Assembly: GCF_001927285.1 (NCBI RefSeq)
Contig: NZ_MSIG01000028.1
Coordinates: 1-34,755 of the forward strand
DNA from: Mongoliimonas terrestris
GTDB taxonomy: Bacteria; Pseudomonadota; Alphaproteobacteria; Rhizobiales; Pleomorphomonadaceae
DNA length: 34,755 nucleotides
Direction of reading: 5' to 3'
The notes beneath the pieces were generated by a model. The model was not told the origin of the DNA and ran no database searches. It was given only the letters and a program-made list of their open reading frames with translations. Of the stretch, positions 7,790 to 15,828 are shown one piece after another. Both the position numbers and the translations under genes were made by a program. Within the stretch, counting starts at the first letter, position 1. Every line of letters begins with the position of its first letter.

Positions 7790-9301
7790 ATGCGCACACC
7801 TCTGATTCTGCGGTCCGCGGCGGCGACGCTCGCGCTCGCGACCGTGTTGGTCGTGCATCCCGCGCTCGCCGAAACGGTCACCTTGCGCTTCGTCCAGACC
7901 AACGACCTCGACAAGATGGAAGAGAAGGACGGCCGCGGCGGCGTGGCGCGTCTGGCAGCGGCCGTGAAGGCCGAGAAGGCGAAGCCAGGCACGACCTTCT
8001 TCGTCCACGCGGGCGATGCCATCTCGCCGTCGCTGCTCGCCGGCATCGACAAGGGTGCCCACATGATCACCCTCCTCAACGCCATGGGGGTGGACGTCTT
8101 CACCCCGGGCAACCACGAGTTCGACTTCGGCGACACGGTCTTCGCCGAGCGGATGGCCGAGGCCACCTTCCCGATCGTGTCGTCGAACGTGCGCGGCCCC
8201 GACGGCGGCCAGCCGGCGGACACCGTTCCTGAAAAGATCGTCGAGGTCGGCGGCGTGAAGGTCGGCTTCTATGGCCTCACCACCGAAACCACCGTGGAGG
8301 TGGCGAGCCCCGGCGCCATCACCTTCGCGCCGTCGCGCGACGTGGCGGCGGAGAAGCTGAAGAGCCTGCGCGACCAGGGCGCCGACTTCGTGGTGGCGAT
8401 CGCCCACGAGGGCGTCGACGTCGACCGCGACCTCCTCGCCGGCGGCATGGCGGACCTGATCCTCTCCGGCCACGACCACGACCTGACCGTCTCCTACAAC
8501 GGCAAGGCCGCGCTGGTGGAATCGAGCTCGCAGGCGGAATACGTGGTGGTCACCACGGTGACGCTGGACAAGACCGAGAAGGACGGCAAGGTCTCCGTCG
8601 AATGGCGGCCGGACTTCGACGTGATCGACAGCGCCACCCTCACGCCGGACCCGGAGATCGGCGCTCTGGTGAAGGGCTTCGAGGACAAGCTCGACGCGGA
8701 ATTGAACGTGGAGATCGGCAAGACCGAGACGCCGATCGACAGCCGGCGCGCCACGGTGCGGGGCACCGAGGCGGCCATCGGCAACCTGATCGCCGACGCC
8801 ATCCGCGAGGCGGTGGAGGCGGACGTCGGCATCGTCAACGGCGGCGGCATCCGGGCGGACAAGGAATACGCGGCCGGGACCGTGCTGACCCGCCGCGACA
8901 TCCTGTCCGAACTGCCGTTCGGCAACCGCACGCTGAAGCTCGGCGTCACCGGCCAGCAGCTCTGGGACGCCATGGAGAACGGCTTCAGCCAGGTGGAGAA
9001 GGGGGCAGGCCGCTTCCCGCAGGTGTCCGGCCTGGTGGTCGAGGTGGATCTGAAGGAGCCGGTGGGCAGCCGGGTGAAGAGCATCGTCATCGCCGGCGAG
9101 ACGCTGGACCTGACGAAGCGCTACACGCTCGCCATCAACGACTACGCAGCCGCGGGCGGCGACGGCTACGCCATGCTGCGCGGCTCCGAGCTGCTGATCC
9201 CGGAGGCCGCGTCCGTCCTGATGGCGAGCCAGGTGATCGACCATATCGCCAAGACGGGCAGCGTCGCCCCGAAGGTGGAAGGCCGCATCGTGATCCGCTG
9301 A
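7790..9301 (+). CDS. Secreted 5'-nucleotidase/metallophosphatase (UshA family)
   Basis: The 503-residue protein has a signal peptide ending ALA at residue 27, a calcineurin-like metallophosphatase domain and a 5'-nucleotidase C-terminal domain. Metal-site motifs are GDAISP (Asp76), GNHEFDFG (Asn108-His109), AHEG and SGHDHD. The C-terminal substrate domain shows IVNGGGIRAD and DYAAAGGDGY. It should release phosphate from nucleotides or cyclic nucleotides in the periplasm. The first motif reads TNDLD (Asp41), where most family members have Asp-x-His, so metal coordination may differ. ATG 7790 follows AGAGGAG at 7772-7778; the same frame is open far upstream but without sense. Transcription ends at the terminator at 9391-9424. 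Exact substrate is unknown. Confidence 0.88.
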   Translation: MRTPLILRSAAATLALATVLVVHPALAETVTLRFVQTNDLDKMEEKDGRGGVARLAAAVKAEKAKPGTTFFVHAGDAISPSLLAGIDKGAHMITLLNAMGVDVFTPGNHEFDFGDTVFAERMAEATFPIVSSNVRGPDGGQPADTVPEKIVEVGGVKVGFYGLTTETTVEVASPGAITFAPSRDVAAEKLKSLRDQGADFVVAIAHEGVDVDRDLLAGGMADLILSGHDHDLTVSYNGKAALVESSSQAEYVVVTTVTLDKTEKDGKVSVEWRPDFDVIDSATLTPDPEIGALVKGFEDKLDAELNVEIGKTETPIDSRRATVRGTEAAIGNLIADAIREAVEADVGIVNGGGIRADKEYAAGTVLTRRDILSELPFGNRTLKLGVTGQQLWDAMENGFSQVEKGAGRFPQVSGLVVEVDLKEPVGSRVKSIVIAGETLDLTKRYTLAINDYAAAGGDGYAMLRGSELLIPEAASVLMASQVIDHIAKTGSVAPKVEGRIVIR

Positions 9302-9390
9302 TCGCGGCGGTTCCGATCCGGCGGCCACGGATGTCGCGATCCGCGGTCGCCCAGCCGGTCACGCAGGGCCGGATTGGTGTGCACCATCCT

Positions 9391-9424
9391 GGCCGCGCCT
9401 CCTTGTCGGGGGCGCGGCCTTTTT
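9391..9424 (+). terminator. Intrinsic terminator of the nucleotidase gene
   Basis: The stem ggccgcgcc (9391-9399) pairs with ggcgcggcc (9411-9419). The stem can extend inward by about three pairs, and TTTTT follows directly (9420-9424). This is a classic factor-independent terminator placed about 90 bp after the nucleotidase stop codon. Confidence 0.9.
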
Positions 9425-9560
9425 CGTGACCGATCGAAGCACGCAGAGACGAAGACGTGCCGCACCGCACAAGAATTTGCCTCGCGCTGCACAGTGGCGC
9501 GCCGCCTGTCCCTGTATTCGACCGGATCCGTTTACCGACCGTCAAGGATAACGGCACAGG

Positions 9561-9605
9561 CTGTTTCATTGCGAAACAGAGATATGCTTAACGCCCCGCT
9601 GTTTC
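9561..9605 (+). promoter_or_regulatory. Dyad operator candidate before the 63-residue gene
   Basis: CTGTTTC (9561-9567) and GAAACAG (9573-9579) form a perfect 7-bp inverted repeat with a 5-nt spacer, and a third copy, CTGTTTC, stands at 9599-9605. A weak -10-like TATGCT lies at 9583-9588. The dyad shape resembles operators of IclR-type regulators, but the regulator cannot be named from the sequence. Confidence 0.5.
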
Positions 9606-9685
9606 GTCTGGCCCGGGACTTGCGAGGAAGTGACCTCGGCGGACCCCGCCGCTTTGTCATTCGTTCTGACCCGACGAGGCCCACC

Positions 9686-9877
9686 ATGGAAGAACTTCGC
9701 GAAATCAACCCGGCCCGCATCCTGCCGACCCAGTCGGTGCCGAAGGGCTTCGCCGCCGCCCAGCTGGGTGCCCGCACGGTGTGGTACGGCCCGCTCTATC
9801 AGGTCGCCGAAGCGCCGGCCGACAGCGCGCTGCTGGTCCACCCGCAGGACGCCAAGGCCGTCCGCGCCGCCGACTGA
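9686..9877 (+). CDS. Small conserved-looking protein, function unknown (63 aa)
   Basis: A 63-residue soluble protein starts at ATG 9686, with GAGG at 9675-9678. It begins MEELREINPARILPTQSVPK and ends with VHPQDAKAVRAAD. It has no signal peptide, membrane helix, Cys or recognised motif. It has its own upstream dyad operator candidate and its own downstream terminator (9943-9979), which together with high-GC codon use argue for a real, separately regulated gene. An in-frame extension upstream exists but runs through the nucleotidase terminator, so I reject it. I do not recognise a function. Confidence 0.65.
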   Translation: MEELREINPARILPTQSVPKGFAAAQLGARTVWYGPLYQVAEAPADSALLVHPQDAKAVRAAD

Positions 9878-9942
9878 CCGGCCGCGCGCCCCCCCTTCTG
9901 TCCGGCGCCGGCGACGGGGCGGCGGACAGAGCCGGGGAGACG

Positions 9943-9979
9943 CCTGCCGGACGGTTCGGTTCCGGCAGGATGTTTTTTT
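9943..9979 (+). terminator. Intrinsic terminator of the 63-residue gene
   Basis: The stem cctgccgga (9943-9951) pairs perfectly with tccggcagg (9961-9969). After ATG (9970-9972) a run of seven T follows (9973-9979). It separates the small gene from the histidine kinase gene. Confidence 0.88.
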
Positions 9980-10020
9980 CGCGGACGGTGGAACAAGTCG
10001 CCGCCGCCGGCGTTTAGACG

Positions 10021-10037
10021 GTCACCTTTGCGGTGAC
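10021..10037 (+). promoter_or_regulatory. Small leader hairpin before the histidine kinase gene
   Basis: gtcacc (10021-10026) pairs with ggtgac (10032-10037) around a 5-nt loop, ending 18 nt before the kinase ATG. It could be an operator half or a leader hairpin affecting translation. It is short, so chance is possible. Confidence 0.3.
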
Positions 10038-10055
10038 TGTCAGCGCCGGATCAGA

Positions 10056-12326
10056 ATGCACGTCGGGTCGCACGACCGGTTTCTCGTTATCCTGTCGGTG
10101 CTCATCGCCATCGCGGCCGCCTACACGGCGCTCGATCTGGCGGGCCGCATCCGTGCGTCCGACGGCATCGCCCGCAAAGCCTGGACAGGCGCGGCCGCCG
10201 TCGCCATGGGCGGCGGCATCTGGTCGATGCATTTCATCGCCATGCTGGCCTTTCACGTGACCGTCCCGGTTCTCTACGACGGACCGCTGACGCTGGCCTC
10301 GCTCCTCCTTGCCGTGGCGGCGACCGGGGCCGGGTTCATTGTCGCCAGCGGCGGCACGACCGTCCGCATCGCCGCCGCCGGGCTGCTGATGGGGTTCGGC
10401 ATCGGCACCATGCACTATCTCGGCATGGCGGCGATGCGCATGGACGCGGTGGTGTCCTACGACACCCGGCTGGTCGTCCTCTCGCTTCTTGTCGCCGTCG
10501 GGGCATCCACCGTCGGGCTCTGGACAGCGTTTCGCGCCACGCGCGCGAAGGGCCGGATCCTGGCGGCGACCGCCCTCGGGGTCGCGGTCTCGGGCATGCA
10601 CTACACCGCCATGGCGGCGGCGACGTTCACGCCCACCGGCCCGACCGGCGCGGAGGACGGGCCGGTCTCCCTCGTTCAGACCCAGCTTGCCGGCGGCGTC
10701 GCGGCGGCGACCCTCGTCATCCTGCTCCTTGCCTCGGTGGCGGCCCTCTTCGATCGCCGCTTCGGGATGCTCGCCGAGCGGGAAGCGGCGGCGCTTCGGC
10801 AGAGCGAGGCGCGGTTTCGCGCCCTCTACCGGGAAACGCCGCTGCCGCTCTACGCGCTCGGCCCGGGCGGGCGCATCGACGAGGTGAGCGACGCCTGGCT
10901 CGCCCTTCTCGGCCTCGACCGGGCCGCCGCCCTTGGCCGGCCGCTGACCGACTTCATGGAGCCGGCCTCGGCCGCCGCCTACCGGACCCGCACGCCCTCG
11001 CCGCCGGCCGGACCGGCGCCGGCCGACGGGAACCGCGTGGGCGAGGAGGCGGAGTATTTCTTCCGCACGGCCGACGGCCGCATCCTCGACGTGGCGGTGC
11101 ACGAGCGGGAGCACGACGCCGGCCTTGACGCGCCGCGCATCCTCGGCGCGCTCCGAGACATGACGGAACGCAAGCGCCTGGAGGCGGATCTCCGGCAGGC
11201 GCAGAAGCTGGAGTCGATCGGCCAGCTCACCGGCGGCATGGCGCACGACTTCAACAATCTCCTCGCCGTCATCATCGGCAACATGGACCTGCTCGCCCGA
11301 CGGGTCGGCGACGACGAGCGGTCCCGGCGCATGGTGGAGAGCGCCACCGCGGCGGCGACGCGCGGCGCGGCCCTGACCCAGCGCATGCTGGCCTTCGCCC
11401 GCCGCCAGGACCTGAAGCCGCAACCGACCGACGTCGCCGCCCTGGTGCACGACATGGGGGACCTCCTGGTCCGATCGCTCGGCCCGGAGATCCGGCTGGA
11501 GCGGAGCCTTCCGGCGGACCTGCCCGCCGCCATGGTGGACGCCAACCAGTTGGAGATGGCGCTCGTGAACCTGACGGTGAACGCGCGCGACGCCATGCCG
11601 GACGGCGGCACCGTGACCATCGCCGCCCGCCACGCGGCCGCGCCGCCCGACGGCGACCCGGCAACGGGCGACGGCTTCGTGGTGGTGAGCGTGACCGACG
11701 CCGGCGCCGGCATGGACGCCGCGACGCTCGCCCGGGCCGTCGACCCCTTCTTCACCACGAAGGGGATCGGCAAGGGCACCGGGCTCGGCCTCTCCATGGT
11801 GCAGGGGCTGGCGGCCCAGTCGGGCGGACGGCTGCGGATCGAGAGCGCGCCCGGCGCCGGGACCACGGCGGAGCTCTGGCTGCCGGCGGCGGACGTGCCC
11901 GCGGTGCGGCCCCTCGCCCCCTCGGAGCCGGCGCCGCCCGCCGGCATCGACCGCCCGCTCCGCGTCCTGGTGGTGGACGACGATCCTCTGGTGCTGATGG
12001 GCACCCTCGCCATGCTGGAGGATCTCGGCCACACGGTGATCGAGGCGGAGTCCGGGGCGACGGCGCTCGACCGGCTGAGGACCGGCGCCCGGCCGGACGT
12101 TCTCGTCACCGACTTCGCCATGCCGACCATGACCGGGCGGGACCTGATCGACGCCGTCCGCCGGATCCATCCGGGCCTGCCCGCCGTGCTGGCGAGCGGC
12201 TACGCGGACCTTCGCCGCGCCGACGGGCTGGACGCGGTGCACCTGCCGAAGCCTTTCCACCAGGGCGACCTCGCCCGCGCGCTCGCCCAGGCGGTGCGGC
12301 GGAGCGTGGAGACGGCGGACGCCTGA
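10056..12326 (+). CDS. MHYT-PAS hybrid sensor histidine kinase with receiver domain
   Basis: This 756-residue inner-membrane signalling protein starts with a seven-helix MHYT domain (about residues 8-235). Its three signature motifs are SMHF (57-60), MHY (119-121) and MHYT (181-184), proposed in this family to hold copper and sense gases such as O2, CO or NO. A PAS domain follows (about 250-370), then HisKA with phospho-acceptor His397 in MAHDFNN. The HATPase domain has NLTVNARDAMPDGG and GKGTGLGLSM. The C-terminal receiver (about 637-750) has phospho-acceptor Asp686 in VTDFAMP and KPF at the end. This makes it a hybrid kinase that needs a separate phosphotransfer or output partner, and none is adjacent. 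ATG 10056 has only a weak ribosome-binding sequence. Ligand and partner are unknown. Confidence 0.92.
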   Translation: MHVGSHDRFLVILSVLIAIAAAYTALDLAGRIRASDGIARKAWTGAAAVAMGGGIWSMHFIAMLAFHVTVPVLYDGPLTLASLLLAVAATGAGFIVASGGTTVRIAAAGLLMGFGIGTMHYLGMAAMRMDAVVSYDTRLVVLSLLVAVGASTVGLWTAFRATRAKGRILAATALGVAVSGMHYTAMAAATFTPTGPTGAEDGPVSLVQTQLAGGVAAATLVILLLASVAALFDRRFGMLAEREAAALRQSEARFRALYRETPLPLYALGPGGRIDEVSDAWLALLGLDRAAALGRPLTDFMEPASAAAYRTRTPSPPAGPAPADGNRVGEEAEYFFRTADGRILDVAVHEREHDAGLDAPRILGALRDMTERKRLEADLRQAQKLESIGQLTGGMAHDFNNLLAVIIGNMDLLARRVGDDERSRRMVESATAAATRGAALTQRMLAFARRQDLKPQPTDVAALVHDMGDLLVRSLGPEIRLERSLPADLPAAMVDANQLEMALVNLTVNARDAMPDGGTVTIAARHAAAPPDGDPATGDGFVVVSVTDAGAGMDAATLARAVDPFFTTKGIGKGTGLGLSMVQGLAAQSGGRLRIESAPGAGTTAELWLPAADVPAVRPLAPSEPAPPAGIDRPLRVLVVDDDPLVLMGTLAMLEDLGHTVIEAESGATALDRLRTGARPDVLVTDFAMPTMTGRDLIDAVRRIHPGLPAVLASGYADLRRADGLDAVHLPKPFHQGDLARALAQAVRRSVETADA

Positions 12327-12407
12327 TCGCTGGCGCGTTGCTCGAGGATCGTGATCCAGGGTCGTGCTTGACGGCCCTTCCGAAGCGGTCGGGACGGGGA
12401 TGGTCCG

Positions 12408-13115
12408 TCAGTCCGGACGCAGGCTCGCCACCAGGGCAGGCAGGTCGCCGAGGGTGTCGACGCGGCGAAAGCGCGGCGCGTCCTCAGGCGCTTCGGCATG
12501 CTCCAGCGCCCAGGTGAGCGGGTGCGGCACGTGGACGCCGTAGGCGCCGGCCGCGAGCGCCGGCAGCACGTCCGACTTCAGCGAATTGCCGACCATCAAG
12601 GCCCGCTCCGGACCGTCGCCGTGGCGGCGGAACACCCGGTCGTAGACCGCGGGCGTCTTCTCGGAGACGATCTCCACCGCGTCGAAATAGTCGCCGAGGC
12701 CGGACTGGGCGAGCTTGCGCTCCTGGTCGAACAGGTCGCCCTTGGTGATGAGCACCAGCCGGTGGTCCGGCTTCAGCCGCTCCAGCGCCGCGCGGGCGTG
12801 CGGCAGCGGGTCGATCGGGTGGGAGAGGAGATCGCGGCCGATGGCGAGGATGCGGTCGATGACGTCCACCGCCACCTTGCCGTCGGTCACCTCGATGGCC
12901 GTCTCGATCATCGACAGGGTGAAGCCCTTGATACCGTAGCCGTAGAGCTTCAGGTTGCGCCGCTCCGCTTCGAGGAGGCGGCCGGAGACCACCGGCGCCT
13001 CGCCATGTTCGGCGAGGAGGTCCGTGAACCGGGCCTCGGTGAGCTTGTAGTAGTGCTCGTTCTGCCAGAGCGTGTCGTCGGCGTCGAAGCCGAGGGTGGT
13101 GACGGCGTGCGGCAT
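12408..13115 (-). CDS. HAD-superfamily hydrolase
   Basis: This 235-residue cytoplasmic enzyme has all four HAD motifs. Motif I is GFDADDTLW (nucleophile Asp11, general acid Asp13). Motif II is the Thr in LVLITKGD, the motif III Lys is in VSEKTP, and motif IV is GNSLKSDV. The cap is a helical insertion directly after motif I (C1 type). It is expected to remove phosphate from a small metabolite; the substrate cannot be read from the sequence. It is convergent with the histidine kinase gene and lies downstream of the DUF427 gene on the same strand, with the palindromic repeat (13258-13305) in between, so they may not share a transcript. Confidence 0.88.
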   Translation of the reverse strand: MPHAVTTLGFDADDTLWQNEHYYKLTEARFTDLLAEHGEAPVVSGRLLEAERRNLKLYGYGIKGFTLSMIETAIEVTDGKVAVDVIDRILAIGRDLLSHPIDPLPHARAALERLKPDHRLVLITKGDLFDQERKLAQSGLGDYFDAVEIVSEKTPAVYDRVFRRHGDGPERALMVGNSLKSDVLPALAAGAYGVHVPHPLTWALEHAEAPEDAPRFRRVDTLGDLPALVASLRPD

Positions 13116-13257
13116 GGACTTCGGCCCTGGTGGATCGCCCCGCCGGCAGCGGGACGGGACACCAGCCTAGCGCCAAGGCCGTCCGGCGACCAGAGCGCTT
13201 ATCCTCCTTCACGGAGCCGTCAGGTCGACAAGAAATCGCTTAAAATTCAAGGACCTG

Positions 13258-13305
13258 GAGCATTCTCTCTTCGATCAAGTCGTGCAACTTGATCGGAGAA
13301 TACTC
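13258..13305. repeat. Palindromic intergenic element, rhizobial dispersed-repeat type
   Basis: An inner stem of 9 bp (13272-13280 with 13287-13295, 6-nt loop) is nested in an outer stem of 10 bp with one mismatch (13258-13267 with 13296-13305), with a 4-nt bulge. The outer arms GAGCATTCTC and GAGAATACTC and the preceding AT-rich lead (from about 13238) resemble the GAGCAT-ended palindromes scattered between genes in many Hyphomicrobiales. It may also act as terminator of the DUF427 gene. Copy number cannot be tested here. Confidence 0.65.
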
Positions 13306-13311
13306 TAGCCC

Positions 13312-13593
13312 TCAGCGCACCACGACGCCCTTCCAGAAGGCGATCCGGCCCTTGATCTCGGCGGCGGCCGGCTTCGGATCCGGATAATACCACGCCGCGT
13401 CCGGGTTCTCCGCGCCGTCCACCACCAGGGTGTGGTAGGAGGCCGTACCCTTCCAAGGGCAGACGGACGTTCGGGCGCTCGGCTTCAGAAAGCGCGGGTC
13501 GACCGCCTCGGCGGGGAAATAGTGGTTGCCCTCCACCACCACGGTCGCATCCGAGGAGGCCACCACCGTCTCGTTCCAGATCGCCTGAACCAT
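13312..13593 (-). CDS. DUF427 domain protein
   Basis: A 93-residue protein starts at ATG 13593 behind GGGAGGA. It matches the DUF427 pattern almost from end to end: WNETVVASSD, VEGNHYFP, the CPWKGTASYHT motif, an AAWYYPDPKP segment and IAFWKGVVV at the C-terminus. DUF427 proteins are small beta-rich cytoplasmic proteins of unknown biochemical role that are common in alphaproteobacteria and actinobacteria. A longer in-frame start exists at 13656, but the ribosome-binding sequence and the family length support the shorter form. No functional claim is made. Confidence 0.85.
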   Translation of the reverse strand: MVQAIWNETVVASSDATVVVEGNHYFPAEAVDPRFLKPSARTSVCPWKGTASYHTLVVDGAENPDAAWYYPDPKPAAAEIKGRIAFWKGVVVR

Positions 13594-13720
13594 CGCATCC
13601 TCCCGGTCTTCGCCCGCGGCCCTCCGGTGGGACAGGCGGCGCTGACCGTTCGTCACATAGGCGCGCCGGGGCCGGCGTCCAGGCTTTGTGTCGCGCGGAT
13701 CGCGGAGCGCCGGAAAGCGA

Positions 13721-13749
13721 TTGTCAACCGTCCGTGCTTGTGATCACAT
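13721..13749 (+). promoter_or_regulatory. Promoter and operator candidate for the polyamine transporter operon
   Basis: TTGTCA (13721-13726) and TCACAT (13744-13749) are spaced 17 bp as -35 and -10 elements, 55 bp before potA. The -10 overlaps a perfect 10-bp palindrome TGTGATCACA (13739-13748), a plausible repressor or activator site. The -10 match is only moderate, so this is a candidate. Confidence 0.45.
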
Positions 13750-13804
13750 TGTCTCCAGCCCGCCCGCGACCAGACCCGGTGCCCAGCCGATGGATCAAAC
13801 CTAG

Positions 13805-14923
13805 ATGATGGCGTCGGATTCGATCGCCATCGAGAATGTATCCAAGATCTTCGGATCGGGAGACGCCAAAGTGGCCGCAGTCGATGGCGTCCACATCTCG
13901 ATCCGGAAAAATGAATTCTTTACGCTCCTCGGTCCATCCGGTTGCGGCAAGACCACGTTGCTGCGGTTGATTGCAGGTTTCGAGTTCCCGACGAGCGGGC
14001 ACATCCTGCTGGACGGGACGGATGTGAGCGACACGCCGCCCTTCCGCCGGCCGATCAACACCGTGTTCCAGAACTACGCGCTCTTCCCGCACATGACCGT
14101 GGAGGAGAATATCGGCTTCGGGCTGAAGATGCTCGACCGGCCGAAGGCGGAGGTGGCCGCGCGGGTCGCCGCCATGCTGCGGCTGGTGCGCATGGAAGCG
14201 CTCGCGGGACGGCGGACGAACCAGATCTCCGGCGGCCAGCAGCAGCGGGTGGCGCTCGCCCGGGCGCTGGCGCCCGCCCCGAAGGTGCTTCTCCTCGACG
14301 AGCCGCTTTCCGCCCTCGACTACAAGCTGCGCAAGGAGATGCAGATCGAGTTGAAGCGCCTGCAGGCGGAGACCGGCATCACCTTCATCTTCGTCACCCA
14401 CGACCAGGAAGAGGCGCTCACCATGTCGGACCGGATCGCCGTGATGGCGGCCGGCAAGGTGCTGCAGGTGGGCACGCCGCGGGAGATCTACGACGCGCCG
14501 GCCAACCGGTTCGTGGCGGACTTCATCGGCGAGAGCAACATCCTCGCCGGCACCGTGGAGGCGGTTGCGGGAGGCGTGGCGTCGGTGCGGCTGGCGGCCG
14601 GCGGCCGCATGGAGGCGGTGGCCCCCGACGGCGCGTCCACCGGACCGGCCTCGCTGCTGGTCCGGCCCGAGCACGCGCGGCTCGCCGCCGCCGCCGGCGC
14701 GCCGGCCGGCGCCCTCGTCGGCACCCTTGCGGACGCGGTCTACTTCGGCACCGACACCCACTTCCATGTTCGCCTCGCCGACGGCACCGACTTCACCGTC
14801 CGCCAGCAGAACCGGCCGGCGGGCGAGGCGGCGTTCGCCGTCGGCGAGGCGGTGGCCGTCGTCGTGGAGCCACGGGCCGCGCGGCTCCTCGGGGAAGACC
14901 AGCCCCGCGGGGCCGTCCCGTGA
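13805..14923 (+). CDS. potA: Polyamine ABC transporter ATP-binding protein (PotA type)
   Basis: The 372-residue ATPase energises uptake by the adjoining permeases. Walker A is GPSGCGKTT, the Q-loop is VFQNYALFPHMT, the signature is ISGGQQQRVALARAL, Walker B is LLLDEPLSALD and the switch His is in THDQEEA. A C-terminal TOBE/OB region (about residues 245-372) is typical of the PotA/spermidine-putrescine class. ATG 13805 is directly followed by another ATG (13808); neither has a strong ribosome-binding sequence. The first about 200 bp are less GC-rich than the rest. The last codons overlap the next gene as GTGA. Polyamine specificity is inferred from the whole cluster, including the binding protein and the acetylpolyamine amidohydrolase. 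Confidence 0.92.
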   Translation: MMASDSIAIENVSKIFGSGDAKVAAVDGVHISIRKNEFFTLLGPSGCGKTTLLRLIAGFEFPTSGHILLDGTDVSDTPPFRRPINTVFQNYALFPHMTVEENIGFGLKMLDRPKAEVAARVAAMLRLVRMEALAGRRTNQISGGQQQRVALARALAPAPKVLLLDEPLSALDYKLRKEMQIELKRLQAETGITFIFVTHDQEEALTMSDRIAVMAAGKVLQVGTPREIYDAPANRFVADFIGESNILAGTVEAVAGGVASVRLAAGGRMEAVAPDGASTGPASLLVRPEHARLAAAAGAPAGALVGTLADAVYFGTDTHFHVRLADGTDFTVRQQNRPAGEAAFAVGEAVAVVVEPRAARLLGEDQPRGAVP

Positions 14924-15828
14924 GCGCGGCGGCCGAGGCCGCCCGGGCGCGGGAGGTGCGCAGCCGCCGGCTGCTCGCCCTGCCGGCGCTCGTGATCCTC
15001 GCGCTCGCGGCGATCGGCCCGCTCCTCGTCGTGTTCGTCTATTCCTTCCTGACGCCCGGGCCGTACGGCGACGTGGTGTGGACCTTCTCCACCGACGCCT
15101 GGACCAGCGTCTTTCTGGAGCGGGACATCTTCGACGACACGCTGTCGCTCGCCGACGCCCACATGGCCATCTTCGCCCGCTCGGTCATGCTCGCGCTCGC
15201 CACCACCGTGCTCGCCCTCCTGATCGGCTTTCCGACCGCCTATTTCATCGCCACCCGGCCGGAGCGGACGCGCGAGCTCTGGCTCTTCCTCGTGACGGTG
15301 CCGTTCTGGACCAACATCCTGATCCGCACCTTCGGCATGCTGGAGATCATCCGCAACGAAGGCCTGATCAACACGGTGCTCGGCAATCTGGGGCTCATCG
15401 AGCAGCCGATCCAGATGCTGTTCACCGACGGCGCCGTGATGGCCGGCATGCTCTACGTCTACCTGCCGCTGATGGTGCTGCCGCTCTATGCGAGCCTCGA
15501 CAAGCTGGACTTCCGGCTGGTGGAGGCGGGCTACGACCTCTACGCCACGCCTTTCCGGGTGCTGACCCGGATCATCCTGCCGCTGGTGCGGCCCGGTATG
15601 ATCGCCGGCTCCATCCTGGTGTTCATCCCGGCGCTCGGCGCCTATGTGACGCCGCGGGTGCTCGGCGGCGGCAAGACCATGATGTTCGGCACCTTGATCG
15701 AGCTGCAGTTCGGTCAGGGGCGCAACTGGCCGCTCGGGGCGGCGCTCTCCATCACCCTGATGGCCCTGGTGATGGTGGCTCTCCTTGTCTATGTCCGCCA
15801 CGCCGGACGGGAGGCGCGTCATGGCTAG
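14920..15828 (+). CDS. potB: Polyamine ABC transporter permease (PotB type)
   Basis: This 302-residue inner-membrane permease has about six membrane helices. The first is near residues 18-42 (LLALPALVILALAAIGPLLV) and a large periplasmic loop follows it. The cytoplasmic EAA-type coupling loop is visible as EAGYDLYATPFRVLTRIILP, followed by RPGMIAGSILVFIPALGAYV, which is very typical of PotB. The start is GTG 14920 in a 4-nt overlap with the potA stop, so translation is coupled. The last codons overlap potC by 8 nt. The identification as the first permease of a spermidine/putrescine importer is firm. Confidence 0.92.
   Translation: MSAAAEAARAREVRSRRLLALPALVILALAAIGPLLVVFVYSFLTPGPYGDVVWTFSTDAWTSVFLERDIFDDTLSLADAHMAIFARSVMLALATTVLALLIGFPTAYFIATRPERTRELWLFLVTVPFWTNILIRTFGMLEIIRNEGLINTVLGNLGLIEQPIQMLFTDGAVMAGMLYVYLPLMVLPLYASLDKLDFRLVEAGYDLYATPFRVLTRIILPLVRPGMIAGSILVFIPALGAYVTPRVLGGGKTMMFGTLIELQFGQGRNWPLGAALSITLMALVMVALLVYVRHAGREARHG

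Noticed and set aside
9374..9685. Upstream in-frame extension of the 63-residue gene
   Set aside because: It would run through the intrinsic terminator of the nucleotidase gene and through the dyad operator; ATG 9686 has its own ribosome-binding site.
10021..10055. A riboswitch in the leader of the histidine kinase gene
   Set aside because: Only one 6-bp stem is visible, with no conserved aptamer-like sequence.
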